A stretch of DNA of 64,000 nt from contig OX442320.1 in NCBI GenBank assembly GCA_949358305.1, forward strand, positions 4,046,259 through 4,110,258. The letters run 5' to 3'. Of this stretch, positions 41,478 to 52,303 are shown one piece after another (positions within the stretch are counted from its first letter, which is position 1; each line of letters opens with the position of its first letter). The notes under the pieces were generated by a model. That model made no database searches and had not been told where the DNA came from. It worked only from the letters and a program-made list of their open reading frames with translations. The DNA comes from Strigamia acuminata (taxonomy: Eukaryota > Arthropoda > Chilopoda > Geophilomorpha > Linotaeniidae). Position numbers and translations under genes: made by a program.

Positions 41478-41943
41478 CATCTCCCTTAATCACTGGAATT
41501 ATGTAAATAATTACACGTGATTTTCGCCGATAATCGTCTCGATATACGACACTATTCATCGTGGATCAGCAAATGTTACGTATCTTGTAAAAGATATCTA
41601 ACAATGCAAATATAATAAAGAGTGAGGATTATTCATTTCAAATTATATTTTTGACCATTAATAATTTATTCAATCATTAACCGTTCGGGTGACTTCGGAG
41701 ATGAATTGTTTTCCTGAATTTATACAAATTCAGAAAAACAACCAATCGTGAAAACTGGCATCGAAAGTATTTAATAATATATTTTGTACAAAATATAAAT
41801 TAAATCACGTCTTTAGAATATTCTTAATAATTTTAAGATTATTAATAAATGTTCAAAAATCCGTTTTATTCTTAGAGATCAATCATCAAGTCGACATTCA
41901 AAAAAATTAATAATAATTTTTTACAATTATTAGTAAATGTTCA
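41478..41943. other. Interior of composite: hairpin field, left part
   Basis: No gene. Further hairpins at 41708-41739 (imperfect 14 bp), 41779-41796 (18-nt perfect palindrome), 41824-41845 and 41911-41932 (8-bp stems, 6-nt loops). Confidence 0.7.
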
Positions 41944-42842
41944 AACGGATGTTTCATTTCTTTTAATATTTCGATTAAAAATATTAAAATGAAACCTGGT
42001 CAAATTTCTTAGTTTATTTCTCACAAAGAAAGTAAACACAAGAAATTAATCTTCTAATTTTCAAAAGAAAATTTGCTGTTTCTTTTCTTTTAATATTTTG
42101 ATTAAAAATATTAAAAAGAAACCTGGTCAAATTTCTTAGTTTATTTCTCAGAAAAGAAAGTAAACACAAGAAATTAATCTTTTAATTTTCAAAAGAAAAT
42201 TTGCTGTTTCATTTCTTTTAATATTTCGATTAAAAATATTAAAAAGAAACCTGGTCAAATTTCTTAGTTTATTTCTCAGAAAAGAAAGTAAACATAAGAA
42301 ATTAATCTTCTAATTTTTAAAAGAAAATTTGCTGTTTCATTTCTTTTAATATTTCGATTAAAAATATTAAAAAGAAACCTGGTCAAATTTCTTAGTTTAT
42401 TTCTCAGAAAAGAAAGTAAACATAAGAAATTAATCTTCTAATTTTTAAAAGAAAATTTGCCGTTTCATTTCTTTTAATATTTCGATTAAAAATATTAAAA
42501 AGAAACCTGGTCAAATTTCTTAGTTTATTTCTCAGAAAAGAAAGTAAACACAAGAAATTAATCTTCTAATTTTCAACAGAAAATTTGCTGTTTCCTTTCT
42601 TTTAATATTTTGATTAAAAATATTAAAAAGTAACCTGGTCAAATTTCTTAGTTTATTTCTCAGAAAAGAAAGTAAACACAAGAAATTAATCTTCTAATTT
42701 TCAAAAGAAAATTTGCTGTTTCCTTTCTTTTAATATTTCGATTAAAAATACTAAAAAGAAATCTGGTCAAATTTCTTAGTTTATTTCTCATAAAAGAAAG
42801 TAAACACAAGAAATTAATCTTCTAATTTTCAAAAGAAAATTG
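41944..42842. repeat. 128-bp tandem array, left part (seven units)
   Basis: Units start about every 128 bp (41944, 42072, 42200, 42328, 42456, 42584, 42711). Each holds three hairpins: TTTTAATATTT/AAATATTAAAA, GTTTATTTCT/AGAAAGTAAAC (loop cagaaa) and AATTTTC/GAAAATT. The array is interrupted by a copia insertion and resumes at 47803. Confidence 0.92.
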
Positions 42843-43049
42843 TGTTATGAATCAAGTAAAAACGGTTGAAGTTTAATCAAGTATAAAGCAACCTCACTGT
42901 TCTACATCAAGTGAAAGAGTGGGGAAAAACACAGGAAGGATGTTCACTCCATATATGGTAGGAGTGTCACCACAGGATATAAAAAACTCAAACTACACTG
43001 ATTACACAATGACATCAAGTGGTGATTTTCCACATCAAATATCCCAACA
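42843..43049 (-). repeat. Copia 3' LTR
   Basis: 207 bp, TGTTATGAATCAAG...CCCAACA as read on the plus strand; identical to the right-hand copy as far as I can see. Confidence 0.92.
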
Positions 43050-43150
43050 AATTCCCCCAAAATCAACAATTCGATTTCATCACAAAAACACTTCTCAAAA
43101 ACACAATTATATAAAAACAATCAATATGAACACTGCACACAATAAAGTCA

Positions 43151-46100
43151 TTATTCCCCCACAGTCTTTAGTCCTAATGCTTCTAGTATTCCATTCAGTG
43201 CAGGTCCGGCTAAAGGCTCCGTTAAAAAATCTGCTAACATGTCCTCGCTTGGGACATGTTCCACGATAACGTTTCCATCCTCGATCTCTTGTTTGATGAA
43301 ATGCACTTTTCGATTCAAATGCTTGGTCCTAGTCTTCTGTGCACCGCCTCGCAACAGTTTTACTGCGTTCAAACTATTGCAGTGCATTGTTGTGGTCTCT
43401 CCGTCGTCGACTTCTCCATTTAGTCCAATCGCGAGTTGTTTCAACCAAATTAATTCTCGCACTCCTTCGGTCAGCGCCAAGAGCTCACTCTCTGTACTCG
43501 ACATCGCGACTATCGCTTGTTTCTGGCACTTCCAGTTAATGATCGAATTCCCGTCCATCGCAATAAATCCCGAAAACGATCTTGCGTTCGCCGTCCGGTC
43601 CCAACTCGCATCCGAGTAGCCGTGAATGTGGCTCTCTTCTCTTCCGTAACTGAGCTTGTAATCGGCCGTCCCTTTCAAGTATCTCAGCACGCGCTTCAAT
43701 GCGGTAAAATGGATCTTTCGTGGGTCCTTGTTATATTGAGATAACAGGCTCATCGAGAAACTCAGGTCTGGTCTCGTGTGTGTGGCAAGGTACATCATCT
43801 TGCCCAGCAGTTCTTGATACTGTGTTGCGTCAACTTTCTCACTTTCTTCAAATTCATCCAAATTTTGATTGGGGTTCACTGGGGTTATTGCCGCATTGCA
43901 TCCTTCCAATCCCTCGCTCTCCACCAATCTTTTGATGTATCCGCCTTGGTGGATGTTGATTCTTCCATTTTTGTATTCGACCTGGATTCCTAAAATGTAT
44001 TCCAGTCTGCCTATGCTCACGAATTCTATTTCTTCTTTCATTTTTGACATAAGTTCCGTCTCAAATTCATCTGTGGATGCCAAAGATAAGTCATCGTCCA
44101 CGTACACGCCTAGGAACATAAAGTTGCCATCAACAAAAATCACATAAAGGCATGGGTCCTCTGGCGATGGTTTAAATCTGATTTTCTTCAATGTCTTATC
44201 CAACATTTCAAACCAACATCTCCCTGCCTGTTTTAATCCATAGATGCTCTTAATTAATTGACAAACATGTCCTTTTCCTTTCTCAATGTATCCCTCTGGT
44301 TGCATCATAAATATAACTTCTTTCAGCTTGCCGTGAAGGTATGCGGCTTTGACATCATGTTGCTTTAATGGTCTGTTAATTTTTGCTGCTACATTAATCA
44401 GCATTCTGAGAGTCTCTATTCGTATAACCGGGGCAAAGGTCATCTCGTAATCGTCCCCGAATTTCTGCGAGTATCCAGTGGCTACTAGTCTTGCTCGGAA
44501 TCTTTCCGGTTCCCCCTCGGAATTTAACTTCACTTTATAAACCCACTTGGATTTCACCGCCTTCTTTCCTTTTGGTAATTTTCCAATTTTCCACACTCCG
44601 TGTTGTTTCATCGAGCTCATCTCGTCATCCATCGCGGCCTTCCAGTCTGTCGCGTGATGGGAGTTTGTTGCTTCGTGGAAATTTTTCGGCGTTAGAATTT
44701 CTTCTACTAGTAATGCCATTTGCTTTGTCTTAATTCTCTCTGATCTTCGTGCTCCTTGGGCGACCAACTGTCGTTCACGTTCCTCTCTTTGCATCGTGTC
44801 TGCGACCAATTTCATTTCTCTGGTCACTCCTGCCGGTCGTCCTCTCTGTGGTGGTTCGGCACGTTCATCTTGATCGTCATTTTCTTCCACGTTGTCCTCT
44901 GGTTCATTCGTTTCATCTTCTTCTTCATTTATCTCGTTTTGCTCTTCATCCTCGGCATCGTCTGATTCGTCTTCATTTTCTTCACAGTTCAGATCGATTT
45001 TAACTGTCTCCTCTTCATTGTCTTGGATTTCCCCATTCACCAAGTCTGCGCCCGTTTTACTTTCGTCAAATTTTACATCGATTTCTTCGCTTATCGAGTC
45101 GTTTTCTGGGTGGTAAATCCGGTACGCTTTCCTCATATTCGAGTAGCCAATAAATATTGCTTTTTCCGCCTTGGGATCCAATTTCTTTCGTTTGTGATCC
45201 TTGATTAGCACATATGCTATACATCCAAATCTTCTCAAATATTTTAAATTTGGCTTCCTCCCAAACCATATCTCAAATGGTGTGCGTCCATGGACTGACG
45301 ATTTGCACCTGTTGCGGATGTGCGCCACTGTCGATGCGCACTCTGCCCAGAAAATCTTTGGCAGTTTGCAATCTTTCAATATTGCTCTCAACATCTCAAG
45401 TATTGTCCGGTTCGCGCGTTCCGCGACGCCATTGCTAGCCGGGTTAAATGCTGTGGTCAGCTGGTGTTCAATGCCTCTTTTTGTCGTCCATTCTTTCATA
45501 CTTTTGGACAAGAACTCGCCGCCATTGTCGCTCCTTAATTTTTTCAGCTTCTTGTCGGTCTGTCTTTCCATCCCAATGATAAGTTCTGTTAACTTCTCCT
45601 TCGCGTCGCTTTTTGCATTTAATGTCTTAATCATTAGCATCCTACTCCAATCGTCCACTACAGTCATTATATAGTTTGCACCTCCTCGAGATTCGGGTCC
45701 AATTGGTCCAATTAGATCGATGTGCCATAATTCCATGATGCTGGACGATTGTCGGTCTGTTACCGATTTGTGCGACGTCTTTTTCATCTTTCCCGCGATG
45801 CATGGTTCACACACGGCGCCACCTTTGCTGCTAATTTCTATGCCGTATGCTAGTCCTTCATTTTTCATCTCTCTCAGGGTGTTGTAATTTAAATGTCCCA
45901 ATCTCACGTGCCAATTGTTGTCTTTTTCCTCCGCTTTATAAGACTTCTCTTTTTCTTTTATGTTTGCCTTCAACACAAACATGTCTCCTTTTCTTGGCAC
46001 CGTCATAACTTGTTCTCCATTCTCATCGTTAATTGTTGCGCTCGTTTTGGAGAATGTGACTTTTAGTCCATTATCGACAATTTTCGATACTGACAACAAA

Positions 46101-46594
46101 TTGCTTCCAATTTGCGGCACGCACAACACTTTCTTCAATCTGGAATTTTTTCCGTCGTGTTCGAGCACAATCTCGCCCGTTCCAATTGACTTCATACTTT
46201 TGCCTTTCTTCGCCATTCCGATATTCTTTTCATCCTCATCAAATGTGTCGAAATGTTTTGCATCCAGCGCCGTCATGTGGCTTGTCGCTCCGGAATCCAA
46301 CACCCAATTGTTTTCTTCGTTTGGTTCTTCATTTGTTTCTTCATCATTGGTGTTTTCATCCATTTCGTACGTCATAAGTGTAAATTCGGGCTTTTCCTCG
46401 TACGCCATCATTGATATTTCGCTTTTTCCTCTGACCTCGCTGACCGCCTCTGCCTCGTCCACGTCCTCTTGAGTCGCCACTTCTAAATTCTCGTTTGGGT
46501 TTCGAACAATCTTTCGATAAGTGGCCAAACTCCTGGCAGTTGTAACATTTTGCCTCACTGTAGCATTCTCTTGCCATGTGCCCTCCACGGCCAC
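43151..46594 (-). CDS. Ty1/copia pol polyprotein
   Basis: About 1147 codons. Order: aspartic protease ([11 protein letters not shown]), GAG-pre-integrase ([13 protein letters not shown]...CEPCIAGK), integrase DDE ([29 protein letters not shown]), acidic linker, RT ([33 protein letters not shown]), RNase H ([35 protein letters not shown]). No internal stops. Domain order protease-integrase-RT-RNase H is diagnostic of copia. The frame is +1 relative to gag and overlaps it for about 239 nt, so the start is uncertain: expression probably needs a frameshift near the end of gag. Confidence 0.94.
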   Translation of the reverse strand: MAVEGTWQENATVRQNVTTARSLATYRKIVRNPNENLEVATQEDVDEAEAVSEVRGKSEISMMAYEEKPEFTLMTYEMDENTNDEETNEEPNEENNWVLDSGATSHMTALDAKHFDTFDEDEKNIGMAKKGKSMKSIGTGEIVLEHDGKNSRLKKVLCVPQIGSNLLSVSKIVDNGLKVTFSKTSATINDENGEQVMTVPRKGDMFVLKANIKEKEKSYKAEEKDNNWHVRLGHLNYNTLREMKNEGLAYGIEISSKGGAVCEPCIAGKMKKTSHKSVTDRQSSSIMELWHIDLIGPIGPESRGGANYIMTVVDDWSRMLMIKTLNAKSDAKEKLTELIIGMERQTDKKLKKLRSDNGGEFLSKSMKEWTTKRGIEHQLTTAFNPASNGVAERANRTILEMLRAILKDCKLPKIFWAECASTVAHIRNRCKSSVHGRTPFEIWFGRKPNLKYLRRFGCIAYVLIKDHKRKKLDPKAEKAIFIGYSNMRKAYRIYHPENDSISEEIDVKFDESKTGADLVNGEIQDNEEETVKIDLNCEENEDESDDAEDEEQNEINEEEDETNEPEDNVEENDDQDERAEPPQRGRPAGVTREMKLVADTMQREERERQLVAQGARRSERIKTKQMALLVEEILTPKNFHEATNSHHATDWKAAMDDEMSSMKQHGVWKIGKLPKGKKAVKSKWVYKVKLNSEGEPERFRARLVATGYSQKFGDDYEMTFAPVIRIETLRMLINVAAKINRPLKQHDVKAAYLHGKLKEVIFMMQPEGYIEKGKGHVCQLIKSIYGLKQAGRCWFEMLDKTLKKIRFKPSPEDPCLYVIFVDGNFMFLGVYVDDDLSLASTDEFETELMSKMKEEIEFVSIGRLEYILGIQVEYKNGRINIHQGGYIKRLVESEGLEGCNAAITPVNPNQNLDEFEESEKVDATQYQELLGKMMYLATHTRPDLSFSMSLLSQYNKDPRKIHFTALKRVLRYLKGTADYKLSYGREESHIHGYSDASWDRTANARSFSGFIAMDGNSIINWKCQKQAIVAMSSTESELLALTEGVRELIWLKQLAIGLNGEVDDGETTTMHCNSLNAVKLLRGGAQKTRTKHLNRKVHFIKQEIEDGNVIVEHVPSEDMLADFLTEPLAGPALNGILEALGLKTVGE

Positions 46595-47285
46595 AGTTGA
46601 AGCATGTGCGCTTTGGTTTCTGTCCCTTCTCTCGTGTTTTTAGTGCAGCCTCGTTTGTTGTCGTATTTTTCTCTTCTTTTCTAGTTGAAATTCGACCTTC
46701 CTCCATTTTTAGTATGTTGCGGATTTTCGACATGTCCATATTGGCTTGCACCTCAATTGCGCGCACATTCGCATCAAATTCTCGTCGCAATCCCTTCGTC
46801 ACGTAAAACTGGCTCTCGTAGTCATCAATATTTTTGCCAAGTTTTGCACAGCGGTTGATTATCGCTTCTGCCCTGTTCATGTAGGTGTCTACATCTTCCT
46901 TGCTGTTCATCTTCAGCTGTGTCAACTCGCAGGCACTTCTCATTTGCAATTCTTGGGTTTTTGCCGCCATATTTGTTTTTACCAAATCCCAAAGTGCCTT
47001 TGCACCTTTTGTGTTTGAATACTTCAAAACTTGTGGTGCCGTCATTGTGCTGATCATCGTGAAGTGGGCCGCCGCGTTTTTATCGTCCCATTCGTCCCAA
47101 GTTTTCTCTTTTGCGGCAAAATCCGCTTCTCCTTGAACTCCACGTTGCGGTTCGGCTCCTACAATTACTTCTTTCCACAATTTCTTGGCCCTGAGGACTC
47201 CCTCCACTCTCGATTCCCATAGGAAATAGTTTGCATCGTTTAGTGGCTCAATGTTAGCCAAACTCCAATTACCGGTGTCGCTCAT
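46356..47285 (-). CDS. Ty1/copia gag
   Basis: The start is taken at ATG 47285 ([20 protein letters not shown]), which fits copia gag N-termini; the frame is open to 47360. It contains [20 protein letters not shown] (UBN2-type gag), then two CCHC knuckles ([29 protein letters not shown]) and an [16 protein letters not shown] basic tail. It is adjacent to the primer site and overlaps pol at its 3' end. Confidence 0.93.
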   Translation of the reverse strand: MSDTGNWSLANIEPLNDANYFLWESRVEGVLRAKKLWKEVIVGAEPQRGVQGEADFAAKEKTWDEWDDKNAAAHFTMISTMTAPQVLKYSNTKGAKALWDLVKTNMAAKTQELQMRSACELTQLKMNSKEDVDTYMNRAEAIINRCAKLGKNIDDYESQFYVTKGLRREFDANVRAIEVQANMDMSKIRNILKMEEGRISTRKEEKNTTTNEAALKTREKGQKPKRTCFNCGRGGHMARECYSEAKCYNCQEFGHLSKDCSKPKREFRSGDSRGRGRGRGGQRGQRKKRNINDGVRGKARIYTYDVRNG

Positions 47286-47580
47286 CTTTGTTGGTTTCGT
47301 CTCAATTTGCACGTATTGTTCAACTTTTTTCTCCGTCTCGGTTCTGTGGCACAATCTCAATATTGTTTAATTCACCTCGAATCGAATTGTTGCTCACAGT
47401 CTTTGTTAAAGTTGTTTCTCGTCGTCTCGTTTCGTGCTCTTCAAGATGGCGCGGCGTTGCTCTCGATGTTCGCCCCGTGGTTGCTCTCAATGTCGCCTCG
47501 AATCTGCTCAAAACTTCTTGTTTTTCGGTCTCAATACCGTTTTTCTTCTATTCAGTGTGGCTGATGATTGTTCAACCTTC

Positions 47581-47593
47581 CTCTCTGCTACCA
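47581..47593 (-). promoter_or_regulatory. Copia primer-binding site
   Basis: Minus strand TGGTAGCAGAGAG, two bases inside the 5' LTR. The first 11 bases complement the CTCTGCTACCA end of initiator tRNA-Met. Confidence 0.75.
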
Positions 47594-47595
47594 TT

Positions 47596-47802
47596 TGTTA
47601 TGAATCAAGTAAAAACGGTTGAAGTTTAATCAAGTATAAAGCAACCTCACTGTTCTACATCAAGTGAAAGAGTGGGGAAAAACACAGGAAGGATGTTCAC
47701 TCCATATATGGTAGGAGTGTCACCACAGGATATAAAAAACTCAAACTACACTGATTACACAATGACATCAAGTGGTGATTTTCCACATCAAATATCCCAA
47801 CA
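47596..47802 (-). repeat. Copia 5' LTR
   Basis: 207 bp, matching 42843-43049; AATTG duplication follows. Confidence 0.92.
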
Positions 47803-48175
47803 AATTGCTGTTTCATTTCTTTTAATATTTCGATTAAAAATACTAAAAAGAAATCTGGTCAAATTTCTTAGTTTATTTCTCATAAAAGAAAGTAAACACA
47901 AGAAATTAATCTTCAAATTTTCAAAAGAAAATTGCTGTTTCATTTCTTTTAATATTTCGATTAAAAATACTAAAAAGAAATCTGGTCAAATTTCTTAGTT
48001 TATTTCTCATAAAAGAAAGTAAACACAAGAAATTAATCTTCTAATTTTCAAAAGAAAATTGCTGTTTCATTTGTTTTAATATTTCGATTAAAAATACTAA
48101 AAAGAAATCTGGTCAAATTTCTTAGTTTATTTCTCAGAAAAGAAAGTAAACACAAGAAATTAATCTTCTAATTAG
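47803..48175. repeat. 128-bp tandem array, right part (about three units)
   Basis: Continuation of the interrupted array with units at about 47803, 47930 and 48058, ending at cttctaatt where unrelated sequence starts. Confidence 0.9.
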
Positions 48176-51100
48176 CAGTTTGATGTTTTCTTGGGAGGAG
48201 AAAATGTAACTGTCCAGTTGAAGTTTTTCCCCTTTTTGCTCCTATCTTCGAATGACTGCACCTCAGGCGACGGTAGGTGTCTGTCTGACGGTTAATTGTC
48301 TTCACGTCCACTGGGAGTTCGTATTTCTTCACATTGTAAGGCAATTGCAAGACAAACATACTTTATGTAAAGAAAATTCGCCGTTTTTTGTTACTTCTAA
48401 TATTTCGATTGAAAATAATAAAAAGAAAACCTTGTCAAATTGCTTACAAGTAAGTCTGATTTTCAGCAAACTTAAAATTATTTCTAGATTTTTTGAGAAA
48501 CTAGAGCATAATTCATTTCCAGTAGATTTATTTTAAGTGTTATAAAAAGTTTCATTCTTATATACACCTCTTTATTTCCAAATTTTTTGAGAAAGGGTTA
48601 TAAAGAGTTTCATTCTTTACCCCTTCCCCCTTTTTCTTCAGAATTATCAGATTCTGTAGAAATATCAAAAATGAAACTCAGTTAAACTTCTTAGTTTAAT
48701 TTTCAACAAAATAAACATAAAAAATTTAATTCCCAAAATTTTCGGGAGAAAATTATCGTTTTGTTGTCTTTAGTACTTCTGTCGAAATACTAAAGTCAGA
48801 CCTTATTTCCACATTTTTATTAATCACATTCCTGATTAACAAAACGTTGTTTTGATTCTTAAAATGTTTCTTGTGAGAGAAAACATTATAAAAAGGTTGA
48901 AGGTTGGGTGGATGAAAAGTGACCTTTTGGGGTCAACTTAGTCATTCATCCCCCTTTGCTGGGGTTCCCTCTAAGTTTCCATTGTTTCCAACAAATCTTG
49001 TCGGTGCGTCATAATAATTTTTATTCAAAAAAAAAAATGACTCTTCAATTTTACTTTTATTTCTTGCGAAATAATAAATAAAGTACGGTAGTTTCTAATC
49101 AATACGAATAATTCCGGGAACAATGGTTAATTATTATTTTGATTAGAAATAATAATAACATGGTGATCTGGCAGCTATATTTCCCTGGTTTTAAAGAGAA
49201 TTTCCTCTAGTTTGTGAGTCGTTTGCTCCTAGAGGGAGAAAGAGTACAAACTTCGAAAAAAAACTCTACTTTGAACCAGAATCAAATTTGTATCAACTTT
49301 CTTGTAAAAAGAATTTCCTCCAGTTTGTGAAATCGTTTGCTCCTAGAGGGAGAAAGAGCACAAACTTCGAAAAACTCCACCTTACCAAAAAGTTGATTTC
49401 ACGTTAAGTCTTAGTTAATGTGAATAAATTTGACAGGAAGAAGTTTGATTAATATTTCGATTAGAAATAATAATAACACAGTGGTGTTGTAGTTATATTT
49501 TTCTTGTAAAAGAGAAAATACAACAACAAACAATGGTTATAATTTTCTCGCGAAAGAAAAATTACAACACAAAATGTCAAAATGCTCAAATATGAGTTTT
49601 CCAACTTCTATCCAAGTTGTAGAATCTTCAGTTGGCTTTCTTAGTCAAACTTTTTATTCAAAAGAAATTGACTCAAGAAAATCTTCAATTTATTTATATT
49701 TCTCGCGAAATAATAAATAAAGTACGGTAGCCTAATTATTACATTTTTTGTGCAAAAAAATGCAACTAGACGGTTGTTACGAATAAATTCGTGGCAGTGT
49801 TTAATTAATATTTCGAATGGAAATAATAACAACACGGTGAATTGTCATCATATTTTTCTTGTCAAAGAGAAAATACAACAAACAAAACAGTGGTTCTAAA
49901 TTTCTTGTTAAAGAAAAATTAAAACATCAAAACGTTGGTTATAATTTTCTTGTTAGAGAAAAATTAAAACGCAAAACGTCGGTCTAAACTAAAATGGCGA
50001 CAGTACGCCCTCAAAAATAATTTTCCAACATCTGAGTAATATTTCCTTAGCTTAATCTTTTTCGAGAATTAAACTTTTGAAATTTATTAACTCCAAATTT
50101 ACGGTTTTCCCCTGGCTAAATAACTCTTGAAGTTATAAACTAGTGAGAATTCTACATTAATATTTCTACCAAAATATTAAGTAACAAAACCGCTGCAAAG
50201 TTCCATGGTTAATTTTTTTGTATAAAAAGTAACCCTTGAATTCTTATTTCTTGATTTTTCTTAAAATATTTTTTGCAAAAATATCTCAAGGGAATATTTG
50301 TGGAAATACAGTTTAATTAGGTTTATTTTCTTGTAGGAAAATAAACTCTACAATCTCGCTTTTTCTTGATGCTGAAAAATGGTGTCACATCTAACTGGAA
50401 GTGACTACCATAAAACTTCCAAATCGTTCGCGATCACTTATTACAATGTCCAAACGCTCAGGGTTAGATTTATTGTTAGATAAATTCTTTTCCCCTTGTT
50501 TTCTTGCTTCGAATAAATCGCGTCGGTTTTGCCATAATAATTTTTGTTCAAAATTAAATATGAACAGTGCAAATTCAAACATCAGCGATAGTTCGACCAC
50601 CGGTGGAGGTGGAGGAACAAGCCGTCTTGGTGAAGTCGAATACGTACGTCGTTCGGGAGTGGAGTTTCGCAACTCTGCCCTCGAATTATTCGCTACAGGT
50701 GAAGTTCGTTGGTCCTGTCGGATCGGTGTACCGACTCGGGGTTGCTGCACATCCGTACGTTCAGTCGACGGAGCCTCGTGGGACTTTGGAGTCGATGCAC
50801 GTGGCGCCGAAGTTCGTTCTCGTCTCGGTGAAGACGATTTATCTACGGGTAATGGCATTGGAGCATCGAACAACAACAAAAATTGGCGATAGGTTCGGTG
50901 TGAGATTACGTACCGTTTAGTACGTAACCGACAAAATCGAACAACAACAAAAATTGGCGATAGTTCGGTGTTAAAACGTGTACTGTGGGGTACACGAAAA
51001 ACAACAAGAAAATAACGCCCAAAAAATAGATTGGAGTACTGAGGATTTTAATACAACACTAGCGCGGAGAAACAGTCACGCCTAAATTAAAACTAGAGAA

Positions 51101-52303
51101 AGAATAGTACAACTGATTCTTTAAACTTGGTGTGGGCAAAACACACTTAAACTACAAAAATGAAATACACTTTTTATATTAAACTAGCGCTTAGGAAGGT
51201 GCGCTTTAAACTACAATGTTTTAACAAAATTACACTTAACTTTACGGCTTTTTCGGATGCAAAATGGTCCAAACGAACAAGGTGGTCACGGTCCAAAATG
51301 GTGGTCAAGAGACGTCCAGTCAGTGTGGATGCAAGAATGCAAGTGGTCTTCACACTTCCCAAAAAATGGAATTTTTGGGTTAATCCGTTCAGTGGGATTG
51401 GACGAATGAAAAAAATGACACATTTGACGTGTGTCACTCATTCATCACCCAACAATGCATTTCCTTTTTTGGATATGCCACCCACTGAGTTTTGGTCCAA
51501 ATTCTTTTTCGAGAATTTGAACTTTGCCATTCTTGTCAGCAAGATTAACCTGTTTTTTAAGGCAAGTCAAAATCGCCTATTCTCCACAGCTGCTTGACAA
51601 TCTCCAGGCTCTTTGTAAAGAGAAAATTGTTTTTATTTCCTTTCGGGAAATAATCACAAAATACTACCATTAGCCACATTTTTGGTGAGAAAATATGACC
51701 TCTTCAGACTACCATCCAAGTGTCGTTAACTTTTCGTACAAAAAGTTAAAGTTCAAGCATTTTGATTAGAAATAACTTAAACAATGGACAGCATCGTGAA
51801 TTCTTCGAGTTGTAGAAACTTCTGCTCGTTTGTCGAGAATCAAAACTTTTTATTTAAAAGACTTGACCCAACAAACGTCTGGCACATTTATTTATATTTT
51901 TCGCGAAATAATAAATAACGTACGGTAGTCTACTTGTTACACATTCTTGTGAGGAAAATGCAACTAGACTCGGGAAACAATGTTCAATCAATATTTCGAT
52001 TAAAATATTAACAACACTGTGAAATTTGTAATTATATTTTTCTTTTTCGAGAGAAAATACAACAAACAAATCAATAATCGTAATTTTCTCGTTAAAGAAA
52101 ATCACAACACGAACAAAACGGTTATAAATTTCTTTTTTAAGAAAATTTACAACACGGACATTTAGTCATAATTTTCTGGTTAGAAAAAATACAACTCAGC
52201 CATAATTTTCTTGGTAAAGAAAAATTACAACAAAAATGTCAAAATTCAAAATTTTACCTAAGTTCACTTTTAGCTTGCAACCTATCTCGGTGGAACCTCC
52301 ACG
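48176..52303. other. Interior of composite: hairpin field, right part
   Basis: No recognised gene. Perfect hairpins at 48820-48839 (7-bp stem), 50157-50180 (9), 50321-50346 (10), 50906-50927 (8), 50977-50996 (7) and 51726-51749 (9), all with 6-nt loops. A degenerate phrase (ataattttct-loop-agaaaaattacaac) recurs many times from 49480 to 50000 and 52020 to 52240. A minus-strand frame (48359-48168) and a GC-richer segment (50391-50892) are open but unrecognised; the latter's minus-strand reading is Ser/Pro/Arg-rich with a PPPPP run. Confidence 0.6.

Larger units (their letters stand above)
42843..47802 (-). mobile_element. Full-length Ty1/copia retrotransposon
   Basis: 207-bp LTRs at 42843-43049 and 47596-47802, read as identical, with target duplication AATTG (42838-42842, 47803-47807). 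The element is on the minus strand. Primer-binding site TGGTAGCAGAGAG (47593-47581) adjoins the right LTR and fits the 3' end of initiator tRNA-Met. gag and pol are intact. It inserted recently into the 128-bp array. Confidence 0.95.

Noticed and set aside
44749-47629. Numerous plus-strand frames across the copia region
   Set aside because: They are antisense shadows of the intact copia gag and pol on the minus strand.
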